Shown: positions 53,056 to 62,961 of the stretch, in pieces
Layout of the letters: each line of letters starts with the position of its first letter
Numbering within the stretch: the first letter of the stretch is position 1
Source: Nosocomiicoccus ampullae
GTDB lineage: Bacteria; Bacillota; Bacilli; Staphylococcales; Salinicoccaceae
Assembly: GCF_019357495.1 (NCBI RefSeq)
Contig: NZ_CP079110.1
Coordinates: 744,001-808,000, forward strand
DNA length: 64,000 nucleotides
Direction: 5' to 3'
Made by a program: the position numbers and the translations under genes
Notes under the pieces: model-generated
Told to the model about the DNA's origin: nothing
The model's input: the letters and a program-made list of their open reading frames with translations, nothing else
The model's database searches: none

Positions 53056-54714
53056 ATGTCTAAAGAAAATGAATATATTGAATGTCCACATTGTGGTCAT
53101 GTCAATCCACCAGGGACTCAACTTTGTCAGTCATGCGGGTTATTAATCAATGATGATTATGACAAAAAGAAAATAAAAGACGTTATGAGATATGATGGAA
53201 GTGCGGTCCGCTCTAAGGTAAGATCTTCTTCTGTATTTGATAAGATTTGGATATTTTTCACATCCATTCGTAATGGTGTAATTATTATTGCACTAATCGC
53301 AATAGCATCAGCAATTGGTACAATTTTACCTCAAGAGTATTTCATTCCTGTAGGTGTTGATGCCGCAGATTATTATAAAGAGCATTATGGAACTTTTGGT
53401 ACACTTTACTACAACTTAGGATTCCATAACTTGTATTCTTCTTGGTGGTTTTTACTTTTAAATGCGATGCTTGCATTATCAATTATTGCAGCGTCAATTG
53501 ACCGCGGTGTACCATTATTTAAATCTTTAAAAAATCAAGGTGTTAAAAAGCACCCTTCGTACTACAAAAGACAACGAATATATTTACATAATGAAGAGGC
53601 ATCAAAAGATGATGTAGAGAGTTTAGTCAAAGATTTAGAGAAAAAAAGATACAATGTACGTAAAGAAGAGAACTCTTATTTACTTGAAAAAGGTCGTCTC
53701 TCAAGATACGGCCCTTATATTAACCATACTGGTCTTATAATTTTACTGATCGGTAGTATGCTTAGATTCTTCCCAGGAATGTATTTAGATGAACTCGTTT
53801 ATGCGTCAGAAGGTGAAACGGTCAAATTACCTGGAACTGATAGTAAATACTATATTAAAAATGATGAGTTTATTGTTGATACGTATGATAAAGACGCAGG
53901 GACCGTCTTTGATAAGTCACTAGAAAATCAAGGAGCACTTGCGAGTAATTATCAAACAAATATTACATTTTATGAAAATGAATCTTCAGATATCGTCGGG
54001 TCAGAACCGGAATTAAAAGAAATTGATCGTGCGGAAATTAAGGTAAACCATCCATTTAAATTTGATGGTTATCATTTATATCAATCAAGTTTTGATAATT
54101 CTGCAATGAAATCTATGACATTTGAATTACAAGATGATGATGGAAATGTCGTTTCTGAGCCATTTGAAATTAACTTAAAAGACCCTGAAGAGGAATTCAC
54201 GGTTAAAGGTACAGATAATACTGATTTTGACATTCGTCTAAGAGCATATGCTCCAGACTTTCTAGAAATCGGTTCTAATGGTGGATTAATTTCACAGACT
54301 CCGGTCCCAAGAAATCCAGCATTTATTTTTGAAGTTAAAGACAATGATAATAATGAAGAGTATTCATTAATACAAATACAAAATACGACAGAGATATCAA
54401 AAGACAATATGTATAATGTGAAATTTGTATCGATGGAAAACGAAATGGCTAGCGTTCTAACATTGAAAAAAGATAAAACATTGTTCTTGATTGCTTCAGG
54501 ATTTATTATATTCCTCATTGGAGTGTTCATAGGATCATATATTAATCATAGACGTATATGGATTAACTCTGATAATGGTTTAACACTCGCTGCTCATACG
54601 AACCGTAATTATTATAGTATTTCAAAAGAAATTAATGAAATACTTGAAAAACACAATTTAGGAAAAGTAGTAGACAGTGATTCTAAAGTTCATGATGAAC
54701 GAATGAAAGGATAA
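53056..54714 (+). CDS. resB: cytochrome c biogenesis protein ResB
   Basis: 552 residues from ATG 53056; AAGGTGAG gives seven-base spacing. A zinc-ribbon-like start CPHCGH...CQSCG (about 10-29) precedes TMs at about 72-92, 130-150 and 220-240, then a large outside domain (about 245-470) and a last TM at about 478-498. With ResC it carries and attaches haem to cytochrome c outside the membrane (system II). Confidence 0.92.
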   Translation: MSKENEYIECPHCGHVNPPGTQLCQSCGLLINDDYDKKKIKDVMRYDGSAVRSKVRSSSVFDKIWIFFTSIRNGVIIIALIAIASAIGTILPQEYFIPVGVDAADYYKEHYGTFGTLYYNLGFHNLYSSWWFLLLNAMLALSIIAASIDRGVPLFKSLKNQGVKKHPSYYKRQRIYLHNEEASKDDVESLVKDLEKKRYNVRKEENSYLLEKGRLSRYGPYINHTGLIILLIGSMLRFFPGMYLDELVYASEGETVKLPGTDSKYYIKNDEFIVDTYDKDAGTVFDKSLENQGALASNYQTNITFYENESSDIVGSEPELKEIDRAEIKVNHPFKFDGYHLYQSSFDNSAMKSMTFELQDDDGNVVSEPFEINLKDPEEEFTVKGTDNTDFDIRLRAYAPDFLEIGSNGGLISQTPVPRNPAFIFEVKDNDNNEEYSLIQIQNTTEISKDNMYNVKFVSMENEMASVLTLKKDKTLFLIASGFIIFLIGVFIGSYINHRRIWINSDNGLTLAAHTNRNYYSISKEINEILEKHNLGKVVDSDSKVHDERMKG

Positions 54715-54719
54715 TATTT

Positions 54720-55925
54720 ATGTCAGATCATTTATTTTTACAAATCAGTAATATATCTATTTATATCGGATTTATATTACTGCTAATTTCGCTTATTCCA
54801 CTCGGTATGAGTATTAGCTCTAAAAGATCTTCTAGATATGCAAATATCGCAGTTTGGATAGTTACAATCGCATTTATTTTAGAACTAACTTACTTTATAT
54901 TTAGATGGCTAGCGACTGGACATGCACCGGTGTCAAACTTATTTGAGTTTATTGCGATGTTCTCAATTATGCTTATATTTGGTTATCTCGTCACATATCA
55001 TTATTATAAAACGAAAGTATTGGGATTATTTGCAATTCCTATTTCGTTATTATTACTTGTATATGGTGCACTTTTCTCAACAGATGTTGCACCATTAATC
55101 CCAGCATTACAAAGTAACTGGTTAGCTATTCACGTAATCACAGTAACAATTTCATACGGAATTTTATCGATGAGTGCAGTTGCAGGTATTATTTACTTAA
55201 TAAAAATTGTACCTGCAGATGAAAAGTCATGGAGAACATTTTTCTTAGAAGGTATTTCTTATTTTGTCATTGTTATCTTTACATTTATGATAATGATGAT
55301 TGTTATGAGAGGGATTGTGAATTATGAAGCTGATTTCTTTTATGTAAATCAACAAGGTGAAGAAGCAGTTGTAACATATCACTTACCGAGCTTAGTAAAT
55401 TATGACGATTCCATTCCTGTTAAAAATATCGGTGGAAATGAATATGATAAGGCTGATCATTTTACAACTGGAATTGAATTACCACCAATTATAAAAGCAC
55501 ACTCATTAAACACAGTCATTTGGTCAGTTGGAGTTGGCTTAATTATTTATGGATTACTTCGTTTAATAGCAAGAAGAAGACTCTATACGTTATTTAAGCC
55601 ACTTGCTAATAAGGCTGATTTAAATTTAATGGATGACATTGGTTACCGTTCAGTAATTATCGGCTTCCCATTATTTGCATTAGGTGGACTATTCTTTGCT
55701 GCAATATGGGCACAAGCTGCATGGAGTAGATTCTGGGGTTGGGACCCTAAAGAAACATGGGCTTTTATAACGTTTATGTTCTACACAATTTTTCTACACT
55801 TACGTATCAATAGAGGCTATGAGGGAGAAAAATCAGCATGGTTAGCTGTCGCTGGATTCTTCTTAATACTCTTTAACTTAGTTGCAATTAACCTGATTGT
55901 TGCTGGCTTACATTCATATGCTTAA
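54720..55925 (+). CDS. resC: cytochrome c biogenesis protein ResC (CcsA/CcsB haem lyase)
   Basis: 401 residues, about eight membrane helices. The Trp-rich haem-binding signature is AAWSRFWGWDPKETWAF (about 336-352) with flanking His residues (HAPVSNLF, HVITV, KAHSLN). Works with ResB. A non-helical insert of about 45 residues (NYEADFFYVNQQGEE region) lies outside. Five bases after resB, twelve before resD. Confidence 0.94.
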   Translation: MSDHLFLQISNISIYIGFILLLISLIPLGMSISSKRSSRYANIAVWIVTIAFILELTYFIFRWLATGHAPVSNLFEFIAMFSIMLIFGYLVTYHYYKTKVLGLFAIPISLLLLVYGALFSTDVAPLIPALQSNWLAIHVITVTISYGILSMSAVAGIIYLIKIVPADEKSWRTFFLEGISYFVIVIFTFMIMMIVMRGIVNYEADFFYVNQQGEEAVVTYHLPSLVNYDDSIPVKNIGGNEYDKADHFTTGIELPPIIKAHSLNTVIWSVGVGLIIYGLLRLIARRRLYTLFKPLANKADLNLMDDIGYRSVIIGFPLFALGGLFFAAIWAQAAWSRFWGWDPKETWAFITFMFYTIFLHLRINRGYEGEKSAWLAVAGFFLILFNLVAINLIVAGLHSYA

Positions 55926-55937
55926 AGGTGGGATTAT

Positions 55938-56648
55938 ATGCCTAAACGTAAGATTTTAGTTGTCGATGATGAAGAAAGAATTCGTAAACTCGTTATTCTT
56001 TATTTAGAAACAGATGATTTTGAAGTCTCTGAAGCAGAAAATGGCGAAGAAGCTTTACAACTCGCCTTAAATGAAGATTTTGACTTGATTATTTTAGATA
56101 TTATGATGCCAGGTAAAGATGGTATTGAAGTAACAAAAGAGTTAAGACAACATAAATCCACTCCGATTCTCTTACTCACAGCAAAAAGTGAAGAGAATGA
56201 TATTTTAGAAGGCTTTGAGGCTGGAGCAGATGATTATGTAAAAAAGCCTTTTTCACCACGAGAAGTGTTGCAAAGAACAAAAGCAATATTAAAGCGATCA
56301 TCTGAAACAGCATATATGAAATTTGATACAAATAACCGTGATATAATAATTTTTGAACATTTAGAGATTGATAATGATGCACACCGAGTAACTGTTGATG
56401 GACAATATGTCAATTTAACACCTAAAGAATATGAATTACTATTATTTTTAGCTGAAAACCCAGATAAAGTATTTGATCGTAAAGAATTATTAAAAGAGGT
56501 CTGGAATTATGAGTACTATGGAGATTTAAGAACTGTAGATACTCATATTAAACGATTAAGGGAAAAGTTAAGCGATGTATCAGTAGATGCAAGCTTAATG
56601 ATTCAAACTGTCTGGGGAATTGGTTATAAATTCGTGGTTTCTGAATGA
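55938..56648 (+). CDS. resD: response regulator ResD/SrrA
   Basis: 236 residues. Receiver domain with DDEE at the start, phospho-Asp in LIILDIMMPGKDG (about Asp54) and KKPFSP; winged helix from about 140 with LTPKEYELLLFLAENP and a closing TVWGIGYKF. Controls respiration and anaerobic genes in response to oxygen or nitric oxide through ResE. Named srrA in staphylococci. Overlaps resE by 4 bases. Confidence 0.95.
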   Translation: MPKRKILVVDDEERIRKLVILYLETDDFEVSEAENGEEALQLALNEDFDLIILDIMMPGKDGIEVTKELRQHKSTPILLLTAKSEENDILEGFEAGADDYVKKPFSPREVLQRTKAILKRSSETAYMKFDTNNRDIIIFEHLEIDNDAHRVTVDGQYVNLTPKEYELLLFLAENPDKVFDRKELLKEVWNYEYYGDLRTVDTHIKRLREKLSDVSVDASLMIQTVWGIGYKFVVSE

Positions 56649-58342
56649 ACTTAAGAGATAGTTTAGTCGTAAAACTGTGGTTTACTATTATTGTAATAGT
56701 TACCGCAGTTTTAATTATATTGTCTATAAGTTTAACGTTTTACTTTAAAAATTATGCTTTAAATAATAGTGAAAATAATCTTTTAAATGATTTAGAACGT
56801 ATTGAGCAAGAAATTTTAATGCATCATGAAGATGCAATAAATACTCAAAAAGTGCATACAGAAAACAATTTAATCGTCTATCAAAATGGTCGTTACGTAT
56901 CAGCAAACTCTGAAACTGATAAAATAATATTTGATTATATTATTAATGATAGAGAATCAAACAGTGATACGCTTTTTATTAAACATGGTGAAAATAAAGA
57001 GTATATGGCTAAAGTTTTAAATATGTCACAGTATTATGATACTGATACGCTACTCATTAAATACTCTGATATGTCTCCGATTTATAAATCGATTCGTGAT
57101 ATTACGATGATTATTTCTATTAGTGCGTTTATTATATTTATTGTGACAACACTATTTTCATTTTTACTCATTCGTAAAATTACAGATCCACTAATTGCTC
57201 TAAGAGATGCCTCTTTAAAAATGGCGAGTGGACAGTTTAGTGAACTCGACGTAAAAAGTTTTGATGAAATTGGTGAATTGACTCTTGCATTTAACAAAAT
57301 GAGTGAAGATATTAAAGATAATATTAGAAATTTAGAACATGAAAAAAATTTACGAGAGTCTATATTTACTTCGATTTCCGATGGTATTTTATTTTTCGAT
57401 AAAAATAATAATACTATTTTTAGAAACAAAGAAGGCGATATTTGGTTAAAAGAAATCATTCAACAACAATCTCTTGTCGATACGATTAATCTATATTTAG
57501 ATAGAGCAAAAGACGATTTTGAGTCATTTTCAATAACTGAATCGATAAACGAGGATACGTACGTTGAAATATTCTTTACACCAGTCGTCTATTCCGAAAA
57601 TATCGGTGTGACAGTTACTATTCGCAATATTACGAGCGAGAAAAAACTAGAAGATATGCGTGCAGAATTTATATCGAGCGTTTCTCATGAATTAAAAACA
57701 CCTATGGTCATGATCACTGGTTATAGTGAAGCACTATTAGATGGAATTGTTACTGATAAAGAAGAAGTTAATAATATGCTTAGTATTATTAAAGATGAAT
57801 CTGATCGAATGAATCATTTAATTAATGAGTTAATTGAAGTAAATAAACTTGAGTTTAATTCCGAATTATTTAATATTAAAGATAATGATTTTAATTTACT
57901 TATGAATGATATTGAAAAACGATTTAATTATGAAGCAAAAGATAATGATTTGAATTTTGAGATTGTAAATAAGTTAGAAAATCCAATATTCCCTTTTGAT
58001 TATGATAAAATGTATCAAGTATTTACTAATTTAATTGATAATGCGATACGTTACACAACTTCTGGTGATTCTATCATAATTACTCTTAACGAAAATAAGA
58101 ATGATATTACTATTAAAATTGCCGATACTGGAATCGGTATGAAAGCATCAACATTAAATCGTATTTTCGAACGATTTTTTAAAGAAGATAAAGCAAGAAC
58201 TCGTGGTAAACAAGGTACTGGGCTTGGATTAAGTATCGTAAAAAGTATCGTTAATAAACATAATGGTACAATAGATGTTGAGAGTGAATACAATAATGGC
58301 ACAACTTTTATAATTACTCTAAGTAAAGAGGGGCAACAATGA
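56645..58342 (+). CDS. resE: sensor histidine kinase ResE/SrrB
   Basis: 565 residues. TM at about 9-30, an outside domain, TM at about 153-178, HAMP to about 230, a PAS-like domain (about 240-335), then SSVSHELKTPMVMITGYSEAL with the phosphoacceptor His, N box NLIDNAIRYTTSGD, DTGIGM and GTGLGLSIVKSI. ATGA overlap with resD. Partner of ResD in redox control. Confidence 0.95.
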   Translation: MNLRDSLVVKLWFTIIVIVTAVLIILSISLTFYFKNYALNNSENNLLNDLERIEQEILMHHEDAINTQKVHTENNLIVYQNGRYVSANSETDKIIFDYIINDRESNSDTLFIKHGENKEYMAKVLNMSQYYDTDTLLIKYSDMSPIYKSIRDITMIISISAFIIFIVTTLFSFLLIRKITDPLIALRDASLKMASGQFSELDVKSFDEIGELTLAFNKMSEDIKDNIRNLEHEKNLRESIFTSISDGILFFDKNNNTIFRNKEGDIWLKEIIQQQSLVDTINLYLDRAKDDFESFSITESINEDTYVEIFFTPVVYSENIGVTVTIRNITSEKKLEDMRAEFISSVSHELKTPMVMITGYSEALLDGIVTDKEEVNNMLSIIKDESDRMNHLINELIEVNKLEFNSELFNIKDNDFNLLMNDIEKRFNYEAKDNDLNFEIVNKLENPIFPFDYDKMYQVFTNLIDNAIRYTTSGDSIIITLNENKNDITIKIADTGIGMKASTLNRIFERFFKEDKARTRGKQGTGLGLSIVKSIVNKHNGTIDVESEYNNGTTFIITLSKEGQQ

Positions 58343-58908
58343 AGAATTTTCATACGTATAAAATATTAATGATTAGTATTTTATCTGCAATTTCATTTAT
58401 TTTAATGTTAATAAGCATTCCATTACCATTTTTTCCACCATTTTTAAAATTTGATATTGGTGACTTACCAGCTTACGTTGGTTTTGTAGTTTTTGGTGGA
58501 GGTGTTGGAGTATTAATTATTGTTATAAAGATAATTATTTATGGATTTATAGTATCAAGTGAACCAATTGGACCGATTGCTAACTTACTTGCATCACTAA
58601 GCTATTTATTACCTTTATATTTAGTGTACGTAAGAACAAAAACAAAAAAATCTCTTGTTATCGGTATAATTGCCGGTACTATTGCTATGACACTTGTATT
58701 ATCAGTACTAAACTATTTTATATTACTTCCGTTATATGGAATGATTCTTGATCAAAGAGATGTTTTTGAGAATGTGAAGACATTAGTCACTGCTGGAATT
58801 ATTCCATTTAATATTGTTAAAGGTATTTTACTTGGATTGGTGATTTACTTTGTTCATATAAAAATTATCCCAATTTTAAAGAAACAAAATGAAAAAGGAC
58901 AACACTAA
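58339..58908 (+). CDS. ribU: riboflavin ECF transporter S component
   Basis: 189 residues, about six membrane helices. MISILSAISFILMLISIPL near the start with FLKFDIGDLPAYVGFVVFG is the RibU (YpaA) signature around the substrate site. Binds riboflavin and works with a shared EcfA/A'/T module encoded elsewhere. Starts with the ATGA overlap on resE. No FMN riboswitch is seen because it is inside the res transcription unit. A terminator follows within its last codons. Confidence 0.9.
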   Translation: MKNFHTYKILMISILSAISFILMLISIPLPFFPPFLKFDIGDLPAYVGFVVFGGGVGVLIIVIKIIIYGFIVSSEPIGPIANLLASLSYLLPLYLVYVRTKTKKSLVIGIIAGTIAMTLVLSVLNYFILLPLYGMILDQRDVFENVKTLVTAGIIPFNIVKGILLGLVIYFVHIKIIPILKKQNEKGQH

Positions 58909-58931
58909 TATAAAAGTGTTGTCCTTTCTTA
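58894..58931. terminator. convergent terminator ribU / ferredoxin
   Basis: AAAGGACAACACT (58894-58906) and AGTGTTGTCCTTT (58915-58927), perfect 13-base stem, then CTTATT. The left arm codes the end of ribU. Confidence 0.88.
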
Positions 58932-59183
<252 letters not shown>

Positions 59184-59274
59184 CTAATGTCACCTCTTCA
59201 ATAAATCAATATTAAAGTTTTTAAAACACCTTTTCAACTCATTACACTTACTAATTAGGAAGATTTGAATATAC

Positions 59275-59303
59275 TTTCAAAGTGTAGTAAAAAATACTAT
59301 AAT
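59275..59303 (+). promoter_or_regulatory. promoter of the LysM protein gene
   Basis: TTTCAA (59275-59280), a 17-base spacer and TATAAT (59298-59303). About 36 bases to the start codon. Confidence 0.55.
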
Positions 59304-59338
59304 AAAAGTTACTAAAGTAGGTAGGGTAGGAATGAAAT

Positions 59339-60373
59339 ATGAAAGACGATTTTTACAAAGATATACAACATAAGCGTAGTGATACAAATAAAAATGATCA
59401 ACCAAGGCGCCGAACTAGAAAAAACAAAGTTGATAAGGAATTTAGTCGAAGTGCAAAATATAATAAAGAAGATGTAAAAAAAGAAAACGTAAAATCATCT
59501 AGTAAACAAACAAACAAAGAAAATAAAGATGCTGGATTTAAGACATTAATTGCATCTTCTGCAGCTTCATTTAAAAATAAATCTGCAAAATATAAGAATC
59601 AATTCTCTAAAGAATTTGGTGAGTCGAAATCTAAAGTTAAAGATTTTAAAAATAAGCATTTCACTAAAGAGAGTATAAATAAAAATAGAAATAAAAAGTC
59701 ACTCATTGTTTTAATTGCTCTATTAATTCCTATTACGTTAGTTCTAGGCGCTATGATTGTTTCTAACTTCTGGCCATCTGGTGACGGTTTCGAAGAAAGT
59801 GCGGTTGTTGATGATAATGAAGGTAAAGAGACTAGAGAAGTTGACAAGGAATTCGAAAATAAAAAAGCAGAATTAGAAAAAGAGTTTGCTAAAAATGACG
59901 AGGATAATGATAATAATAAAACTAGCAAAAAAGTAAATGGCAGTAAAAGTGACAAAAAAGAAGATAAAAATAATGCTGAAGATCAGTCAAAAACAACAAA
60001 ATATTCTGACAAGCAAATAGTAAGTCTAGAAAAACTTGGACAATCTGAAATAAACTCTAAAAAAGAAGCAGATGAAAAGCGTAAACAACAAGAAGCTGAA
60101 AGAGAAAAACAACGCCAAGAAGAAAAACGTCTAGCTGAAGAACGTAAAAAACAAGAACAAGAGGAACGTGAGAAAGAAGAAAAAGAAAACGAAGAAGATA
60201 ACGAAGAAGAAACAGTAGGTCAAACTCACGTCGTTTCAGCAAAAGATAATTTATACCGTATAGCTATTAATTATTATGGTAGTGGTAGTGAAGAAAACGT
60301 TCAAAAAATTAGAGATGCCAATGGAATTTCAGGAAATAACTTATCCGTTGGACAACAATTAATTATTCCATAG
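59339..60373 (+). CDS. EbpS-like LysM surface protein
   Basis: 344 residues. A long, highly charged cytoplasmic-looking N-terminal half (1-118), one TM at about 120-142 (LIVLIALLIPITLVLGAM), then a Lys/Glu-rich coiled-coil stalk (about 165-295) with KQQEAEREKQRQEEKR, and a single LysM domain at the end (HVVSAKDNLYRIAINYYG ... LSVGQQLIIP) for binding peptidoglycan. The layout and the place near fer and cmk fit EbpS of staphylococci and YpbE of Bacillus. Elastin binding cannot be inferred from this sequence. Confidence 0.82.
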   Translation: MKDDFYKDIQHKRSDTNKNDQPRRRTRKNKVDKEFSRSAKYNKEDVKKENVKSSSKQTNKENKDAGFKTLIASSAASFKNKSAKYKNQFSKEFGESKSKVKDFKNKHFTKESINKNRNKKSLIVLIALLIPITLVLGAMIVSNFWPSGDGFEESAVVDDNEGKETREVDKEFENKKAELEKEFAKNDEDNDNNKTSKKVNGSKSDKKEDKNNAEDQSKTTKYSDKQIVSLEKLGQSEINSKKEADEKRKQQEAEREKQRQEEKRLAEERKKQEQEEREKEEKENEEDNEEETVGQTHVVSAKDNLYRIAINYYGSGSEENVQKIRDANGISGNNLSVGQQLIIP

Positions 60374-60387
60374 AAAAGGTGTACTAC

Positions 60388-61035
60388 ATGACAAAAATCA
60401 ACATAGCAATCGATGGACCAGCTGCAGCTGGGAAAAGTACTATCGCCAAAATCGTTGCATCAAAACTCAACTATAAATATTTAGACACAGGTGCAATGTA
60501 CCGAGCGGTGACATTATATGCACTAAATAGTGATTCAAAATTAGACGAATCGAACATTAACAATATAACAATCGATTTTGGAGATAAGGGTGAAGTTTTT
60601 CTAAATGAACAAATTGTTACAAATGAAATTAGATCAAGTCTAGTTACAAATAACGTTAGTAAATTTGCTTCATTAGAATTTGTAAGAGAATATCTCGTAA
60701 AACTCCAACAACAAATTGCTCACGATAAAGGTATTGTTATGGATGGTAGAGATATAGGTACAGTTGTTATACCCGACGCTGAATTGAAAATATATTTAAC
60801 AGCAAGTCCAGAAATCCGAGCAAAAAGAAGACTTATTGAAGAAGAAGCAAGAGGAAATGATATTACACTCGATGACTTAATAAAAGAAATTGTTGCACGT
60901 GACGAAAGTGATATGTCTAGAAAACATTCTCCACTTAGAAAAGCTGAATCAGCAATAGAATTAAATACTGATAATATGACAATTGATGAGGTTGCGAATG
61001 AGATATTAAGTTACGCAAAAAAGGTGGGCATTTAA
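60388..61035 (+). CDS. cmk: cytidylate kinase
   Basis: 215 residues from ATG 60388, behind AAAAGGTG. Makes CDP from CMP. P loop IDGPAAAGKSTIAK at about 6-19, YLDTGAMYRAVTL, DGRDIGTVVIPDA, and the lid ARDESDMSRKHSPL. Its last base is the first of plsC. The order cmk-plsC-rpsA-der is that of Bacillus. Confidence 0.96.
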   Translation: MTKINIAIDGPAAAGKSTIAKIVASKLNYKYLDTGAMYRAVTLYALNSDSKLDESNINNITIDFGDKGEVFLNEQIVTNEIRSSLVTNNVSKFASLEFVREYLVKLQQQIAHDKGIVMDGRDIGTVVIPDAELKIYLTASPEIRAKRRLIEEEARGNDITLDDLIKEIVARDESDMSRKHSPLRKAESAIELNTDNMTIDEVANEILSYAKKVGI

Positions 61036-61643
61036 TGTTTTACAAAATTATGAAAATATTTGTTACTTTATATTACAGAGTAACGCATAAAATAACAGTT
61101 ATCGGAGAAGAAAATGTCCCAAAAGAAGGCCCCGTTTTACTCGCAGCCAATCATAAGTCTTTACATGATCCGCCTGTCGTTGGCATATCTGTTAAACGTG
61201 AGATGTCGTTTTTTGCTAAATCTGAGCTTTTTGAAAATAAAATATTCGGTGCAGCAATTAGAAATTTAAACGCAATTCCAGTAAATAGAGGTAAGGGCGA
61301 CCGTGCGGCTTTAAAAACTTCAATTGAAGCATTGAAAGAGGGCAGGATGCTACTTATGTTCCCTGAGGGAACGAGAAATAAAACTGGTAAAAATGAGTTA
61401 GCACCACTGCAAGAAGGCGCGAGCTTTATCGCAATGAGTGCAAAAGCACCAATTGTACCTGTTGCAATTCGAGGTAGTTATAAAGGCAAAGATGGTGTTA
61501 CAATTATATTTGGTCAACCAATATACACGAAGCAATTACGTGAAGAAGGGTATAAGAGAAAAGATATTACTAAAATTTTAGAAAATAATCTAAATAATTT
61601 GTTAAATGGTCCATTACACCTTGACAAAACGGACAATTTATAG
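61035..61643 (+). CDS. plsC: 1-acyl-glycerol-3-phosphate acyltransferase
   Basis: 202 residues. Adds the second acyl chain to make phosphatidate. Catalytic NHKSLHDP (HxxxxD) at about 37-44, NRGKGDR with the substrate Arg, FPEGTRNKTG and VPVAIRG. Membrane associated through the N-terminal helix. Starts at the cmk stop, using AAGGTGGG. Confidence 0.93.
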   Translation: MFYKIMKIFVTLYYRVTHKITVIGEENVPKEGPVLLAANHKSLHDPPVVGISVKREMSFFAKSELFENKIFGAAIRNLNAIPVNRGKGDRAALKTSIEALKEGRMLLMFPEGTRNKTGKNELAPLQEGASFIAMSAKAPIVPVAIRGSYKGKDGVTIIFGQPIYTKQLREEGYKRKDITKILENNLNNLLNGPLHLDKTDNL

Positions 61644-61685
61644 GAACTTAATAGTATTAAGCGTTTTAAAATGGAGGATAACAGT

Positions 61686-62867
61686 ATGACTAACGAAGAA
61701 AAATTTGAAGAAGTAGAAAACACTGAAGAAACTGTAAACTCAAAATACAACGAAGGTGACGTTGTTACTGGTAAAGTTTCTAAAGTTGAAGAAAAATTTG
61801 TTGAAGTTGAATTAGAAGATGGTACTAAAGGAATTGTTCCAATTAGTCAATTAACTTCTAAACGTATTGAAACAACAGACGAAGTGGTTAGTCTTGAAGA
61901 TGAGGTTACTGCTAAAGTAATTAAAATTGAAGATGAAAACACTGTTGTGATTTCAGTACGTCAACATGAAACTGAAGAAGCATATAGTGAGTTGCAAAGT
62001 AAAAAAGACAATGACGAAGTCATCCAAGCAGAAGTAATTGAAGTTGTACCAGCTGGTTTAGTAGTAAATGTTGGTGCACGTGGATTTATACCAGCTTCAC
62101 TTATTTCTACACAGTTTGTTGAAGATTTAAATCAATTTGACGGACAAACTTTAGAAGTTAAAGTTGAAGATGTTGATCCATCAAATAATCGTATTATTTT
62201 AAACAGAAGAGTACTTGAAGAAGCTGCTGAAAAAGAAGAACTTCTTAAAAACTTCGACTCACTTGAAGAAGGTTCTGTCGTAGAAGGTGAAGTTGTTCGT
62301 ACAACAAACTTTGGTGCTTTCGTTAATGTTAACGGTATTGATGGCTTAGTTCACATCTCTGAAATTAGCTACGAAAGAGTTGAAAGTGTTGAAGATGCTG
62401 TGAATATTGGTGACATAGTAAATGTTAAAGTACTTTCAGTCGACAAAGATAATGAAAGATTATCACTTTCAATTAAACAAGCTGGAGAAAGTCCATTTGA
62501 AGAATTTTCAAATGAACACGAAGTTGGCGACATTGTTAAAGGTACTGTAAAACGCCTAGTTGACTTTGGTGCTTTTGTTGAAGTTGCACCTGGTGTTGAA
62601 GGACTCGTACACATTTCAGAAATTTCATATGATCATGTCGAGCACCCAGAAGATGTATTAAAACCAGAGCAAGAGGTAGAAGTTAAAATCATTGGCTTTA
62701 ACGAAGAAGAAGAGAAAACTTCATTATCAATTAAAGCAACACAAGAAAAGCCTAAACGTCAACCACAAACTCAAAATAAAGAAAAAACAGTTTACAAAGA
62801 TGACGAAGATGATGCTCCGACATTAAGAGATATTTTAGGAGATAAACTTAAAGACTTAGGTCTTTAA
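61686..62867 (+). CDS. rpsA: 30S ribosomal protein S1 homologue
   Basis: 393 residues from ATG 61686, behind GGAGGATAACAG. Four S1 RNA-binding domains at about 22-92, 109-176, 195-264 and 279-350. The third and fourth are the best conserved (TNFGAFVNVNGIDGLVHISEIS and VDFGAFVEVAPGVEGLVHISEIS, read in part). An acidic N-terminal extension and a Gln/Lys-rich tail. The four-domain form is usual in Bacillales, against six in E. coli. Own terminator. Confidence 0.95.
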   Translation: MTNEEKFEEVENTEETVNSKYNEGDVVTGKVSKVEEKFVEVELEDGTKGIVPISQLTSKRIETTDEVVSLEDEVTAKVIKIEDENTVVISVRQHETEEAYSELQSKKDNDEVIQAEVIEVVPAGLVVNVGARGFIPASLISTQFVEDLNQFDGQTLEVKVEDVDPSNNRIILNRRVLEEAAEKEELLKNFDSLEEGSVVEGEVVRTTNFGAFVNVNGIDGLVHISEISYERVESVEDAVNIGDIVNVKVLSVDKDNERLSLSIKQAGESPFEEFSNEHEVGDIVKGTVKRLVDFGAFVEVAPGVEGLVHISEISYDHVEHPEDVLKPEQEVEVKIIGFNEEEEKTSLSIKATQEKPKRQPQTQNKEKTVYKDDEDDAPTLRDILGDKLKDLGL

Positions 62868-62876
62868 TTATATTTA

Positions 62877-62909
62877 AAAGAGCGAGGAAACTCGCTCTTT
62901 ATTTTTTTA
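62877..62909 (+). terminator. rpsA terminator
   Basis: AAAGAGCGAG, a GAAA tetraloop, CTCGCTCTTT, then ATTTTTTT. Confidence 0.93.
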
Positions 62910-62961
62910 TAAATAAAACTGTAATTATGATAGAATAATAAAAGAAAAGAGGGAAATATAA

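Noticed and set aside
58339-58400. FMN riboswitch before ribU
   Set aside because: ribU starts within the end of resE by ATGA overlap, leaving no leader for an aptamer.
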